Below are positions 20,112-29,302 of a stretch of 64,000 bases of DNA, piece after piece. Positions within the stretch are counted from its first letter, which is position 1, and every line of letters begins with the position of its first letter. The translations under genes were made by a program, and so were the position numbers. Under the pieces are notes generated by a model. It made no database searches and was not told where the DNA came from. It saw nothing but the letters and a program-made list of their open reading frames with translations. Source of the stretch: Streptomyces fagopyri (GTDB taxonomy: Bacteria > Actinomycetota > Actinomycetes > Streptomycetales > Streptomycetaceae); the NCBI RefSeq assembly GCF_009498275.1, contig NZ_CP045643.1, positions 6,076,001-6,140,000 on the forward strand. The letters run 5' to 3'.

Positions 20112-22370
20112 GTGACCAACATCCCCGAGACCGGCAGGACCCCACGGGTCCAGATCCGACTCGTCGTCATCCAGATTCTCGTGCTCTCCCTCCTCGGTAC
20201 CCTCGGCGGCCGCCTCTGGTACCTCCAGATCCGCAACGGCGACGAGTACGCCAAGGAAGCCTCCGGCAACCACGTCCAGCAGGTCGTCCAGCCCGCCGTG
20301 CGCGGCTCGATCCTCGACGCGCGGGGTGTGCCGATCGCCGACAACGAGACCCGGCTGGTGGTCTCCGCCTCGCGCACCGACCTGCTGAAGATGAAGGACG
20401 ACGGCAAGGCGGTGCTGACCAAGCTCGCCGGCGTGCTCGGCGAGAAGCCCGAGGACATCATCCAGAAGGTCCGGCTGTGCGACGCGAAGACCCCGCAGCC
20501 CTGCTGGAACGGCTCGCCCTACCAGCCGATCCCCATCACGGACGAGGCCACCGCCAAGCAGGCCCTGCAGATCCGTGAGCGCTCCGAGGACTTCCCCGGC
20601 ATCACCGCCGAACCCGAGGCGGTACGGCGCTACGCCGCTCCGGGCAAGTCCAACGCCGCCCAGGTCCTCGGCTACCTCTCGCCGGTCACGGACGCCGAGA
20701 TCACCAAGGCCAAGGACAGCGACTCGCCGTACCTGCGCTCCGACCAGGTCGGCCGCTCCGGCCTGGAACGCCAGTACGACAAGGAACTGCGCGGCAAGGC
20801 CGGCATCACCCGCTACGAGGTCGACAACCTGGGCCGCGTCATCGGCAAGGCCAAGAGCGACAAGGCCGAGTCCGGCGCGAACCTCGTCACCAGCATCGAC
20901 GCCCGCGTCCAGCGCGTCGCCGAGTACGAGCTGAACAACGCGATGAAGATCGCTCGTACCCAGTACGACAAGATCACCAGCGAGAACTACAAGGCCGACT
21001 CCGGCGCGGTCGTCGTGATGGAGGCCAAGACCGGCCGGATCGTCGCCATGGCGTCCAACCCGACGTACGACCCGAACGCCTGGGTCGGCGGCATCTCCGC
21101 CAAGGACTACCAGCAGCTGACCGGCAAGGGTTCCGACTACCCGCTGCTCAACAGGGCCATACAGGGTCAGTCCGCGCCCGGCTCGACGTTCAAGGTCGTC
21201 TCCACGGCCGCCGCGGTCGAGGCCGGCTACGACTTCGACGGCCACTACCCGTGCACCAGCTCGTACTCCGTCGGCAGCCAGGTCTTCAAGAACTTCGAGG
21301 GCGAGAACTTCGGCCCCATCTCCCTCGGCCGGGCCCTCGAGGTCTCCTGCGACACCGTCTTCTACGGCCTCGCGGACAACGAGTGGAAGAAGGACGGCGG
21401 CATCAACCCGAAGAAGACCCCCAAGGACTTCTTCTACAAGGCCGCCCACCAGTTCGGCCTCGGCAAGGAGACCGGCGTCGACCTGCCGAACGAGGTCACC
21501 GGCCGCGTCCCCGACCGCCAGTGGAAGCAGAGCTACTGGAAGGCCAACAAGGCCGTCTGGTGCAAGACCGGCAAGAAGGACGGCGACTACGTCCAGAAGA
21601 TCGCGTACGAGAACTGCCTCGAAGGCAACAAGATGCGCGAGGGCGACTCGATCAACTACTCCATCGGTCAGGGCGACACCCTCGTCACCCCGATCCAGGA
21701 GGCCATGATCTACGGGGCGCTCGCCAACGGCGGCACCGTGCACACGCCCACCATCGGCAAGGCGATCGTCAGCGCCGACGGCAAGAGCGTCAAGGAGATC
21801 AAGCCTCGGACCCGCGGCCGACTGCCGATCAGCAAGGCCACGCTCAAGGGCATGGACGCCGCCCTGGAAGGCGTCGTCACCCGCGGTACGGCCGCCTGGA
21901 AGTTCGGCGGCTGGCCGCAGGACAAGATCCCGCTGCACGCCAAGACCGGTACCGCCGAGGTCTACGGCAAGCAGACCACGTCCTGGCTCGCCACGTACTC
22001 CAAGGACTACACGATCGTCATGACGATCGCCCAGGCCGGTACGGGTTCCGGCGCCTCCGGTGAAGCCGTGCGCAACATCTACAACGCCCTGTACGGCGTC
22101 TCGCCCGACGGTGCCATCGACAAGAAGAAGGCCCTGCTCCCCACCCCGCAGAAGAGCCTTCCCAAGATCCAGCCCGACGGTTCGGTCGACTCCCCGGAGA
22201 TCTCCAAGGACCCGGCCAAGGACCAACAGGCCAACAAGAAGGACACCTCCGGCACCGCCGACCAGAACCAGGACGGAGCCACCACGCCGTCGCCGAACAC
22301 CAGCAACCGCGACACCCGCAGGCGTTCGCAGCGCCCGCGGAAGCGGCGGAGGACGAGGATCCTGACATGA
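20112..22370 (+). CDS. pbp2: Class B penicillin-binding protein 2 (transpeptidase)
   Basis: The GTG at 20112 (RBS gaggggga upstream) gives 752 aa. An N-terminal membrane anchor (about residues 16-36) precedes the dimerisation domain and the transpeptidase domain, with SxxK as STFK (about 358), SCD at the SxN position (about 412) and KTGT (about 611). It crosslinks peptidoglycan together with the RodA glycosyltransferase encoded next. The C-terminal 90 residues are low-complexity and Lys/Asp/Thr-rich. The gene overlaps rodA by 4 bp. Confidence 0.95.
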   Translation: MTNIPETGRTPRVQIRLVVIQILVLSLLGTLGGRLWYLQIRNGDEYAKEASGNHVQQVVQPAVRGSILDARGVPIADNETRLVVSASRTDLLKMKDDGKAVLTKLAGVLGEKPEDIIQKVRLCDAKTPQPCWNGSPYQPIPITDEATAKQALQIRERSEDFPGITAEPEAVRRYAAPGKSNAAQVLGYLSPVTDAEITKAKDSDSPYLRSDQVGRSGLERQYDKELRGKAGITRYEVDNLGRVIGKAKSDKAESGANLVTSIDARVQRVAEYELNNAMKIARTQYDKITSENYKADSGAVVVMEAKTGRIVAMASNPTYDPNAWVGGISAKDYQQLTGKGSDYPLLNRAIQGQSAPGSTFKVVSTAAAVEAGYDFDGHYPCTSSYSVGSQVFKNFEGENFGPISLGRALEVSCDTVFYGLADNEWKKDGGINPKKTPKDFFYKAAHQFGLGKETGVDLPNEVTGRVPDRQWKQSYWKANKAVWCKTGKKDGDYVQKIAYENCLEGNKMREGDSINYSIGQGDTLVTPIQEAMIYGALANGGTVHTPTIGKAIVSADGKSVKEIKPRTRGRLPISKATLKGMDAALEGVVTRGTAAWKFGGWPQDKIPLHAKTGTAEVYGKQTTSWLATYSKDYTIVMTIAQAGTGSGASGEAVRNIYNALYGVSPDGAIDKKKALLPTPQKSLPKIQPDGSVDSPEISKDPAKDQQANKKDTSGTADQNQDGATTPSPNTSNRDTRRRSQRPRKRRRTRILT

Positions 22371-23563
22371 CCGGAGCGAACAACTTCTCCGTCTCCGGGT
22401 ACGGCCCCGAGCGCGGCGGCATGTCCCGGCTCCTCGCCCGCGACTCGCTGGCCCGCCGCCTCGACTGGCCGATACTGCTCTCGGCCGTCGCGCTCTCGCT
22501 GATCGGCTCGGCCCTCGTCTACTCGGCGACCCGCAACCGCACCGAGATCAACCAGGGCGACCCGTACTACTTCCTCATCCGCCACCTCATGAACACCGGC
22601 ATCGGCATCGCGCTGATGATCGGCACGGTCTGGCTCGGTCACCGCACCCTGCGCACCGCGGTCCCGATCCTCTACGGCCTGTCGGTCTTCATGATCCTGC
22701 TGGTGCTCACCCCGCTCGGCGCGACGATCAACGGCCAGCGCAACTGGCTCGTCGCGGGCGGTCTGTCGCTCCAGCCCGCCGAGTTCACCAAGATCACGAT
22801 CATCCTGGGCATGGCGATGCTGCTGGCCACCCGGGTGGACGCGGGTGACAAGCAGTACCCCGACCACCGCACGGTGCTCCAGGCGCTGGGCCTCGCGGCC
22901 GTCCCGATGATGATCGTGATGCTCATGCCCGACCTCGGCACGATCATGGTCGCGGTCATCATCGTGCTCGGTGTGCTGCTCGCCTCCGGCGCCTCCAACC
23001 GCTGGGTGTTCGGCCTGCTCGGCGCCGGCGCGCTGGGAGCGGTGGCGATCTGGCAGCTCAAGATCCTCGACGAGTACCAGATCAACCGTTTCGCCGCCTT
23101 CGCCAACCCCGACCTCGACCCGGCCGGCGTCGGCTACAACACCAACCAGGCGCGGATCGCGATCGGCTCCGGCGGGCTCTTCGGCACCGGCCTGGGGCAC
23201 GGTTCCCAGACGACGGGCCAGTTCGTGCCCGAACAGCAGACGGACTTCGTCTTCACGGTCGCGGGCGAGGAACTGGGCTTCGTGGGCGCCGGTCTCATCC
23301 TGTTCCTGCTGGGCGTCGTGCTCTGGCGGGCCTGCCGCATCGCGCGCGAGACCACCGAGCTGTACGGCACGATCGTCGCCGCCGGCATCATCGCCTGGTT
23401 CGCCTTCCAGGCCTTCGAGAACATCGGCATGACGCTCGGCATCATGCCGGTCGCCGGTCTCCCCCTCCCCTTCGTCTCCTACGGCGGCTCATCGATGTTC
23501 GCGGTATGGGTGGCGGTGGGCCTGTTGCAGTCGATCAGAGTCCAACGGCCCATGTCGGCGTAG
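22367..23563 (+). CDS. rodA: RodA/FtsW-family SEDS glycosyltransferase
   Basis: The ATG at 22367 overlaps the pbp2 stop (ATGA), giving 398 aa with about ten membrane spans. SEDS signatures include NGQRNWL, SLQPAEFTKI, MPDLGT, GHGSQTTGQFVPEQQTDFVF and GLPLPFVSYGGSS. It polymerises lipid II in partnership with PBP2. In S. coelicolor the gene at this position is called sfr. Confidence 0.95.
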   Translation: MTGANNFSVSGYGPERGGMSRLLARDSLARRLDWPILLSAVALSLIGSALVYSATRNRTEINQGDPYYFLIRHLMNTGIGIALMIGTVWLGHRTLRTAVPILYGLSVFMILLVLTPLGATINGQRNWLVAGGLSLQPAEFTKITIILGMAMLLATRVDAGDKQYPDHRTVLQALGLAAVPMMIVMLMPDLGTIMVAVIIVLGVLLASGASNRWVFGLLGAGALGAVAIWQLKILDEYQINRFAAFANPDLDPAGVGYNTNQARIAIGSGGLFGTGLGHGSQTTGQFVPEQQTDFVFTVAGEELGFVGAGLILFLLGVVLWRACRIARETTELYGTIVAAGIIAWFAFQAFENIGMTLGIMPVAGLPLPFVSYGGSSMFAVWVAVGLLQSIRVQRPMSA

Positions 23564-24142
23564 GCCACCGGCGGTTGGGCGGGGACGCCTTGCGCGAGGC
23601 GCCGGGCCGGGCGCACGCGGGAAGCGTCGCCGGGCGCGCCCGTCTTCAGGGTGGCCCGGGTCCGGCGGCCGGTCGGCGGCCGGTCGTCGCCCGGCCGGTG
23701 GCCGGGGCCCGCGATGCCAGGGGCCTGCCGATGGGTGGGGCCCGCTCGATGCGTGGGGCTCGCTCGGTGGCCGGGGGCTGCCCGACCCGTGGCGTGGGTG
23801 GTCGACGCGGGAGGGGAGTGGCTGCCGCGTGGTGGGGATGGCCGACCCGTTGCGGGGGCGGTTGCCGCGTGACGGAGTGCCCGTAGGGCGAATCGTGATC
23901 GTCGTGGCCGTGGCCGTGGCCGTAGCCGTAGCCGTCGTCGCCCGAATGCCGGTCGGGCCGGTTCGTCCGGTCCCGGCCGGGTTTTTCGGACGAGATCGTT
24001 CGGGGAGTGCGGGCGACCGGCGACGGCGGCCCCCGGCGGAGCGGAACGGGCAGGGCCGGCAGGGGCGAAAACAGGTCCCCCGCGACAGTCCCGGCAGGTC
24101 CGGGCACTGCCATACCGGCCCCGCTGCCACTAGATTCAGGTC
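23564..24142. other. GC-rich spacer with a short hexamer repeat
   Basis: No gene is firmly supported in these 579 bp. At about 23905-23935 a run of gtggcc/gtagcc hexamers forms a short tandem repeat. On the minus strand it lies in an open frame of 155 codons (24113 to 23646, GYGYGHGHGH segment) with low-complexity composition. I leave this ORF unannotated. Confidence 0.4.
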
Positions 24143-25720
24143 ATGGCGGACACCAAGCGAGAAATCGAGCGGAAGTACGAGGGTCCCCCCACCGGAGGCG
24201 ACCCGGCCCTGCCGGACCTGACCCGCGTCCCCGGAGTCTCGGGCGTCATCGACAAGGGCGTGGCGGACCTCGACGCCACCTACTACGACACGGCCGACCA
24301 GCGACTCGCCGCCGCCTCCCTCACCCTGCGCCGACGCACCGGCGGCGACGACGCCGGCTGGCACCTCAAACTCCCCGTCTCCGAAGGCGTCCGCGACGAG
24401 ATCCGCGCCCCGCTCGCCGACACCGTCCCCCGCTCCCTGTCCGCCCTCGTACGTTCCCGGGTGCGCGAAGCCGAACTGGTCCCCGTCGTACGTCTGCTGT
24501 CGGCCCGGGACGTCCGCCACCTCGTCGACGGCTCCGGCGCCCTGCTCGCCGAGGTCAGCGTCGACCGCGTCCGGGCGGAGCGCCTCAGCGGCGGCACCGG
24601 TGTCGCCGAGTGGACGGAGATCGAGGTGGAGCTCGCCGACGACGGTGATCCGGCCTTCCTCGACAAGGTGGAGAAGAAGCTCCGCAAGGCGGGCCTCGAA
24701 CGCTCCTCCTCCAAGTCCAAACTCGCCAGGGCCCTCAGCGACACGGCCACCGAGGCCACCGCGGACGTCACGGACACCGCGGACGTCACGGACACCGCGG
24801 TGAAGCGGGGGAAGGGCCACCAGCGCGACAAGCCCGCGGACCGCGCCCCGCGGACGGCCGGCGACCACGTCCTCGCCTACCTCCGCACCCAGCGCGACGC
24901 GATCATCGAACTGGACCCCGCCGTCCGCCGCGACCTGCACGACTCCGTCCACAGCATGCGCGTCGCCACCCGCCGTATGCGCAGCGCCTTCCGCTCGTAC
25001 GGCAAGATCCTCGACCGCGCCGTCACCGACCCGATCGGCGCGGAACTGAAGTGGCTCGCCGGTGAACTGGGCGTCGGCCGCGACCAGGAAGTCCTCGCCG
25101 AACGCCTGACGACGGCACTCGACGACCTCCCGGACGACCTGCTCACCGGCCCCGTCCGCGATCGGCTGCGCAACTGGTCGCGGGCGGGCGGTGACGGTTC
25201 CCGACGCCATCTGATCGCCGTTCTGGACGGCGGCCGCTACCTGGACCTGCTGGCGGCGCTGGACGGTGTGGTGACCGACCCGCCCCTGCTGAAGGCCGCG
25301 GCGGGCGACCCCACGAAGGTGATCACCAAGGCCGTACGGAAGGACTTCGCGAAGGTCTCCGCCCTGGTCGCCCAAGCCCTCGACCTGCCTCCGGGCGCCG
25401 ACCGCGACCTCGCGATGCACGAGGCCCGCAAGAAGGCCAAGCGCACCCGGTACGCCGCCGAGGCCGCCGCCCCCGCCCTCGGCGGACCCGCCGCCGGCCT
25501 GGTCAAGTCGATGAAGTCGCTGCAGAGCCTGCTCGGCGACCACCAGGACAGCGTGATGGCCCGCGAGACACTGCGCGACCTGGCCGCCCAGGCCCACGCG
25601 GCGGGCGAGAGCGCGTTCACGTACGGGGTGCTGTACGGACGTGAGGAACGGCGCGCGGCGGCGGTCGAGGCGGCGTTCCCGGGGGAGTGGGAGCCGATCG
25701 CGGGCGGCGGCGGGATCTGA
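24143..25720 (+). CDS. CYTH and CHAD domain protein
   Basis: The 525-aa protein starts with the CYTH signature EIERKYE (residues 6-12), followed by a triphosphate-tunnel-type beta domain to about residue 200 (YYDTADQRLAAA, LRRRTGG, KLPVSEGVRDE). After a Lys/Asp-rich linker comes a CHAD domain (about 235-510) with the conserved His/Arg helices LHDSVHSMRVATRRMRSAF and HEARKKAKRTRYAAEA. CYTH enzymes cleave triphosphates and CHAD domains bind polyphosphate, so a polyphosphate-linked role is likely. The gene overlaps no neighbour and precedes the radical SAM gene. Confidence 0.9.
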   Translation: MADTKREIERKYEGPPTGGDPALPDLTRVPGVSGVIDKGVADLDATYYDTADQRLAAASLTLRRRTGGDDAGWHLKLPVSEGVRDEIRAPLADTVPRSLSALVRSRVREAELVPVVRLLSARDVRHLVDGSGALLAEVSVDRVRAERLSGGTGVAEWTEIEVELADDGDPAFLDKVEKKLRKAGLERSSSKSKLARALSDTATEATADVTDTADVTDTAVKRGKGHQRDKPADRAPRTAGDHVLAYLRTQRDAIIELDPAVRRDLHDSVHSMRVATRRMRSAFRSYGKILDRAVTDPIGAELKWLAGELGVGRDQEVLAERLTTALDDLPDDLLTGPVRDRLRNWSRAGGDGSRRHLIAVLDGGRYLDLLAALDGVVTDPPLLKAAAGDPTKVITKAVRKDFAKVSALVAQALDLPPGADRDLAMHEARKKAKRTRYAAEAAAPALGGPAAGLVKSMKSLQSLLGDHQDSVMARETLRDLAAQAHAAGESAFTYGVLYGREERRAAAVEAAFPGEWEPIAGGGGI

Positions 25721-25800
25721 GCGTACGGGGGGTGCTCCCGGCCGCGTTAGGCTGGATGGTCACCCCTGTCAGTACATCCCAGCTCACGAAGGTTCGCGAG

Positions 25801-27771
25801 ATGCCTGCCGAAGCCGCTGTGTCGGTGTTTCCACAGCTCGAAGCTCTGCTCCCGCATGTGCAGAAGCCGATCCAGTACGTCGGCGGGGAGCTCAACTCCA
25901 CGGTCAAGCCGTGGGAGGCCTGCGACGTCCGCTGGGCGCTGATGTACCCCGACGCCTACGAGGTCGGACTGCCCAACCAGGGCGTCATGATCCTCTACGA
26001 GGTCCTCAACGAGCGCGAGGGCGTCCTCGCCGAGCGCACCTACAGCGTCTGGCCGGACCTGGAGGAGCTGATGCGCGAGCACCGGGTCCCCCAGTTCACG
26101 GTGGACAGCCACCGCCCGGTGAAGGCCTTCGACGTGTTCGGGCTGTCCTTCTCCACGGAGCTGGGCTACACGAACATGCTGACGGCCCTGGACCTGGCCG
26201 GGATCCCCCTGGAGTCCAAGGACCGCACGCTCGACGACCCGATCGTGCTGGCCGGCGGTCACGCGGCCTTCAACCCCGAGCCCATCGCCGACTTCATCGA
26301 CGCGGCGATCATCGGTGACGGCGAGCAGGCCGTGCTCGACATGACCGAGATCATCCGGGCCTGGAAGGCGGAGGGCCGCCCGGGCGGCCGCGAGGAGGTC
26401 CTCCTCCGCCTGGCGAAGACGGGCAACGTCTACATCCCGGCGTTCTACGACGTCGAGTACCTCGCCGACGGCCGGATCGCCCGGGTCGTGCCCAACAGGT
26501 CGGGCGTCCCGTGGCGTGTGTCGAAGCACACGGTCATGGACCTCGACGAGTGGCCCTACCCCAAGCAGCCGCTGGTGCCCCTCGCCGAGACGGTCCACGA
26601 GCGGATGTCCGTGGAGATCTTCCGGGGTTGCACGCGCGGCTGCCGCTTCTGCCAGGCGGGCATGATCACCCGCCCGGTCCGTGAGCGTTCCATCACGGGC
26701 ATCGGCGACATGGTCGAGAAGGGTCTCAAGGCGACGGGTTTCGAGGAGGTGGGCCTGCTCTCGCTGTCCTCCGCGGACCACAGCGAGATCGGTGACCTCG
26801 CCAAGGGCCTGGCGGACCGGTACGAGGAGGACAAGATCGGCCTCTCCCTCCCCTCCACCCGCGTCGACGCCTTCAACGTGGACCTGGCGAACGAGCTGAC
26901 GCGCAACGGCCGCCGCTCGGGCCTGACCTTCGCCCCCGAGGGTGGCTCGGAGCGCATGCGCAAGGTCATCAACAAGATGGTCTCGGAGGAGGACCTGATC
27001 CGGACCGTCTCCACCGCCTACGGCAACGGCTGGCGCCAGGTGAAGCTGTACTTCATGTGCGGCCTGCCGACCGAGACGGACGAGGACGTCCTGCAGATCG
27101 CCGACATGGCGATGAACGTGATCGCCGAGGGTCGCAAGGTCTCCGGCCAGAACGACATCCGCTGCACGGTCTCGATCGGCGGCTTCGTCCCCAAGCCGCA
27201 CACGCCCTTCCAGTGGGCCCCGCAGCTCTCCGCCGAACAGACGGACGACCGCCTCGCGAAGCTCCGCGACAAGATCCGCGGCGACAAGAAGTACGGCCGC
27301 TCCATCGGCTTCCGCTACCACGACGGCAAGCCCGGCATCGTGGAGGGCCTGCTCTCCCGCGGTGACCGCCGCATCGGCTCGGTCATCCGCGCCGTCTACG
27401 AGGACGGCGGCCGCTTCGACGGCTGGCGCGAGCACTTCTCGTACGACCGCTGGATGGCCTGCGCCGAGAAGACCCTCCCCGCGCAGGGCGTGGACGTCGA
27501 CTGGTACACGACCCGCGAGCGCACCTACGAGGAGGTCCTCCCCTGGGACCACCTCGACTCCGGCCTCGACAAGGACTGGCTCTGGGAGGACTGGCAGGAC
27601 GCCCTCGACGAGACCGAGGTCGAGGACTGCCGCTGGACACCGTGCTTCGACTGCGGCGTCTGCCCTCAGATGGACACGGCCATACAAATCGGCCCGACCG
27701 GCAAGAAGTTGCTGCCTCTGACGGTCAAGAACGCTGCGCCGGCGCCCGCTTCGAGCGGTCACTCTCACTGA
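25801..27771 (+). CDS. TIGR03960-type B12-binding radical SAM protein
   Basis: The 656-aa protein begins at the ATG at 25801, preceded by gaaggttcgcgag; an upstream ATG at 25756 has no good RBS. An N-terminal B12-binding-like region (PDAYEVGLPNQGVMIL, GGHAAFNPEPIADF) precedes the radical SAM core with CTRGCRFC, the CxxxCxxC cluster ligands near residue 277. A C-terminal extension holds CFDCGVCPQ. The family is usually adjacent to and fused with DUF2344/TIGR03936; here that partner lies 27 kb away at 54564. The last ~35 codons lie within a 368-bp segment repeated downstream, so the C-terminal tail was probably supplied by an integrated element. Confidence 0.92.
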   Translation: MPAEAAVSVFPQLEALLPHVQKPIQYVGGELNSTVKPWEACDVRWALMYPDAYEVGLPNQGVMILYEVLNEREGVLAERTYSVWPDLEELMREHRVPQFTVDSHRPVKAFDVFGLSFSTELGYTNMLTALDLAGIPLESKDRTLDDPIVLAGGHAAFNPEPIADFIDAAIIGDGEQAVLDMTEIIRAWKAEGRPGGREEVLLRLAKTGNVYIPAFYDVEYLADGRIARVVPNRSGVPWRVSKHTVMDLDEWPYPKQPLVPLAETVHERMSVEIFRGCTRGCRFCQAGMITRPVRERSITGIGDMVEKGLKATGFEEVGLLSLSSADHSEIGDLAKGLADRYEEDKIGLSLPSTRVDAFNVDLANELTRNGRRSGLTFAPEGGSERMRKVINKMVSEEDLIRTVSTAYGNGWRQVKLYFMCGLPTETDEDVLQIADMAMNVIAEGRKVSGQNDIRCTVSIGGFVPKPHTPFQWAPQLSAEQTDDRLAKLRDKIRGDKKYGRSIGFRYHDGKPGIVEGLLSRGDRRIGSVIRAVYEDGGRFDGWREHFSYDRWMACAEKTLPAQGVDVDWYTTRERTYEEVLPWDHLDSGLDKDWLWEDWQDALDETEVEDCRWTPCFDCGVCPQMDTAIQIGPTGKKLLPLTVKNAAPAPASSGHSH

Positions 27772-27772
27772 C

Positions 27773-27958
27773 GTGAGCGGGGCACTCGATCGGGTGATTG
27801 AGGCATTGGCGGGGGCTAGCGAGGACGAGGTCGCCGCGGCGTTGGCTGCGGTAGGCACTTCGGGCCCTCGCCGCTCCGCGCCGGCAGCGCCCTCCCGGAC
27901 GCCGTTGCCGGGCCCTGGAGCTGCTGCGGGGATCGTCTCCGAGGTGGAGTGGGTCTAG
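27773..27958 (+). CDS. Small ORF carried in the repeat, unknown function
   Basis: The GTG at 27773, one base after the radical SAM stop, gives 61 aa: an acidic helix-like start (ALDRVIEALAGASEDEVAAALAAVG) followed by a Pro/Ser-rich tail ending SEVEWV. The same frame is open in copy B at 44176-44364 with mostly conservative changes (DRVVEALAGVGEGEV, ending SGVDWV), which supports it being translated. It may be a small coupled protein made with the radical SAM enzyme. I do not recognise it. Confidence 0.5.
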   Translation: MSGALDRVIEALAGASEDEVAAALAAVGTSGPRRSAPAAPSRTPLPGPGAAAGIVSEVEWV

Positions 27959-27998
27959 GGCAGGTTCGGCGCTGCCAAGCGGGACAGAGGAGCATCTG

Positions 27999-28029
27999 AG
28001 CCCCCTTCCTTGACTGGGAGGGGGCTCGT
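27999..28029 (+). terminator. Terminator inside repeat copy A
   Basis: Arms gagcccccttcc and gggagggggctc pair with one mismatch around ttgact. The equivalent hairpin is kept in copy B and, in altered form, in copy C. It ends the radical SAM/small-ORF transcript. Confidence 0.7.
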
Positions 28030-28034
28030 TGGCG

Positions 28035-28378
28035 TGTTCCGTGACTTGTGGGTCTGCGCAGCACAGCTGGCGTCGGTGCTGCAGAGGCCGTGATCACTCG
28101 CGCCAAAGCAACTCCGGCCCAAAGTCCCTCGGCTGCACTTCGCTTCCCACTCGTCGCCTGGGGAGTTCTCAGGGAGAGACTGGCAAGCGGGGAAGATCGC
28201 CCCCAATACTGCACGTCAGTGGGGACGAAGCGTCATCAACTAGACTAAGTCGGATCCACGTCGAGCGTAGGAAATCCAGGAAGAGATATAGGTAACGGCT
28301 TCCACAACACTATTGGCAACCCCTCGTTACCCCATGAGACTGGAAGTCGGGGCTCGTCGGAGAACGCGGGGTGGCGTG
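28035..28378. other. Element left-end spacer
   Basis: No gene is supported in these 344 bp between the left attachment repeat and the first cargo gene. GC drops markedly from about 28200 onward, marking cargo of different origin. Confidence 0.4.
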
Positions 28379-28831
28379 ATGGGGGACTTGCTAGCAGCCG
28401 TTGGTATCGCTCAAACAAACATTGATCGACTTGCTCAGCCAACTGAACTGAGGGAAGCGGCACAGCGCGTTGCGGAGTTGGCAGAGTCTTCGGGTGCACT
28501 AGCAGTGCTAGCTGCCAGCCCAGTGGCAGAACGACTAGTGGGGGCTGTCTTGCAGGTGTCAACTGGCCTGCAGTGTCTATCGAGTAGTTCCCAGAGCAGC
28601 GGCAAGGTGTTGATCATTGATGTGAACCTTGCGAGTGGCACCGCCGTTGCCCAGGCGGCCCGCATCGCACGCGCAGCTGGTGCAGCCCAGGTCGATGCAG
28701 CGGTCCTCTACCAACTGATGCCTGTGTCCGCACAGGCTGCTGACTGCGGCGTGGATGCACTGACGGTCTTGCGGTACGACTCCGGTGGTCTGCCAAGCGC
28801 GGCGTACACCGGGACACCGTCAGGGCTGTGA
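28379..28831 (+). CDS. Phosphoribosyltransferase-like small protein
   Basis: The ATG at 28379 gives 150 aa; an in-frame ATG at 28334 would add 15. A hydrophobic strand ending in Asp, VLIIDVNLASGTAVAQAARIARAAGA (residues about 80-105), has the shape of a type I PRTase PRPP loop (strand-D-x-x-x-x-(S/T)-G-T), followed by a helix and a strand VDAAVLYQLM. LAASPVAERLVGA would correspond to the upstream PRTase loop. The second PRPP-loop acidic residue is replaced by N, so activity is doubtful. It is convergent with and overlaps the next gene by 12 bp. GC is lower than in the core genome. Confidence 0.5.
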   Translation: MGDLLAAVGIAQTNIDRLAQPTELREAAQRVAELAESSGALAVLAASPVAERLVGAVLQVSTGLQCLSSSSQSSGKVLIIDVNLASGTAVAQAARIARAAGAAQVDAAVLYQLMPVSAQAADCGVDALTVLRYDSGGLPSAAYTGTPSGL

Positions 28832-29278
28832 CGGCAGCGCGGTTACCGCAGCTGCAGCCGCTTCAAAGCGCTTCGCATCGAGACTCTTGCCGCGGGCTAG
28901 GGCTCCGGCCTTGTTCGTGCCGAGGGCCTCTCCCATCTCCTTACCGTTGCGCACCCGCACATCCTGGATTTTCTGGACGCGACACACGTAAGCCAGCGCA
29001 CCTTCGATCATGAGGCGATAGCGCGGCCCAAGGGCACGACTGCCGGCGGGCGCGGTGTCAGCGGTCCGGATGACCACAGCGTCAGGGCTTCTGCCCGAGA
29101 GAGTGCTGCTGAGTTTCCTTGCCACGTCCTCGATCTGATCAAGGATCGATGTCTCTGCGGTTCTAAGTTCGCATGCCTCGACAAGCTTAGGATCCTGAAG
29201 ATCACCTTCCGCAAAGACTAAGGTGACAACAGGTGACCTTCCAGCAGCGAACGCTGTACTGACTCCGAGCGCCAACAT
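28820..29278 (-). CDS. Unknown protein with RuvC/RNase-H-like pattern
   Basis: The 152-aa reading starts at the ATG complementary to 29276-29278; longer starts would run into the kinase N-terminus. The pattern is strand (MLALGVSTAF), strand (SPVVTLVF), long helix (SILDQIEDVARKLSSTL), strand (PDAVVIR), helix (RLMIEGALAYVCR), strand (DVRV), which resembles a RuvC/YqgF RNase-H fold. The first catalytic Asp is Ser, so it is probably inactive as a nuclease. It is divergent from the kinase gene with a 24-bp gap. The fold assignment is inference only. Confidence 0.4.
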   Translation of the reverse strand: MLALGVSTAFAAGRSPVVTLVFAEGDLQDPKLVEACELRTAETSILDQIEDVARKLSSTLSGRSPDAVVIRTADTAPAGSRALGPRYRLMIEGALAYVCRVQKIQDVRVRNGKEMGEALGTNKAGALARGKSLDAKRFEAAAAAVTALPSQP

Positions 29279-29285
29279 GCCGCTC

Positions 29286-29293
29286 ACTATAGG
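29286..29293. promoter_or_regulatory. Shared palindromic -10 for divergent leaderless transcripts
   Basis: The octamer actatagg reads TATAGG toward the kinase ATG (29303) and TATAGT toward the opposite ATG (29278). Both starts lie within 10 bp of the hexamer, so both mRNAs would be leaderless or nearly so. No convincing -35 is present for either. Confidence 0.4.
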
Positions 29294-29302
29294 GTGTTCG
29301 CC

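Larger units (their letters stand above)
27667..28034 (+). repeat. Attachment-type repeat, copy A (left end of integrative element)
   Basis: From cagatggacac to the terminator, this segment matches 44070-44439 in order and almost in length (368 and 370 bp). It holds the radical SAM C-terminus, a small ORF and a hairpin. Identical blocks include atcggcccgaccggcaagaag and, further on, 29 bp beginning ctgacggtcaagaacgctgc. It is interpreted as attL of the element that ends at copy B. Confidence 0.8.

Noticed and set aside
23646-24113. 155-codon minus-strand frame with a GYGYGHGHGH segment
   Set aside because: The His/Tyr run comes from a hexamer tandem repeat, and the rest is Pro/Arg low complexity without a convincing RBS.
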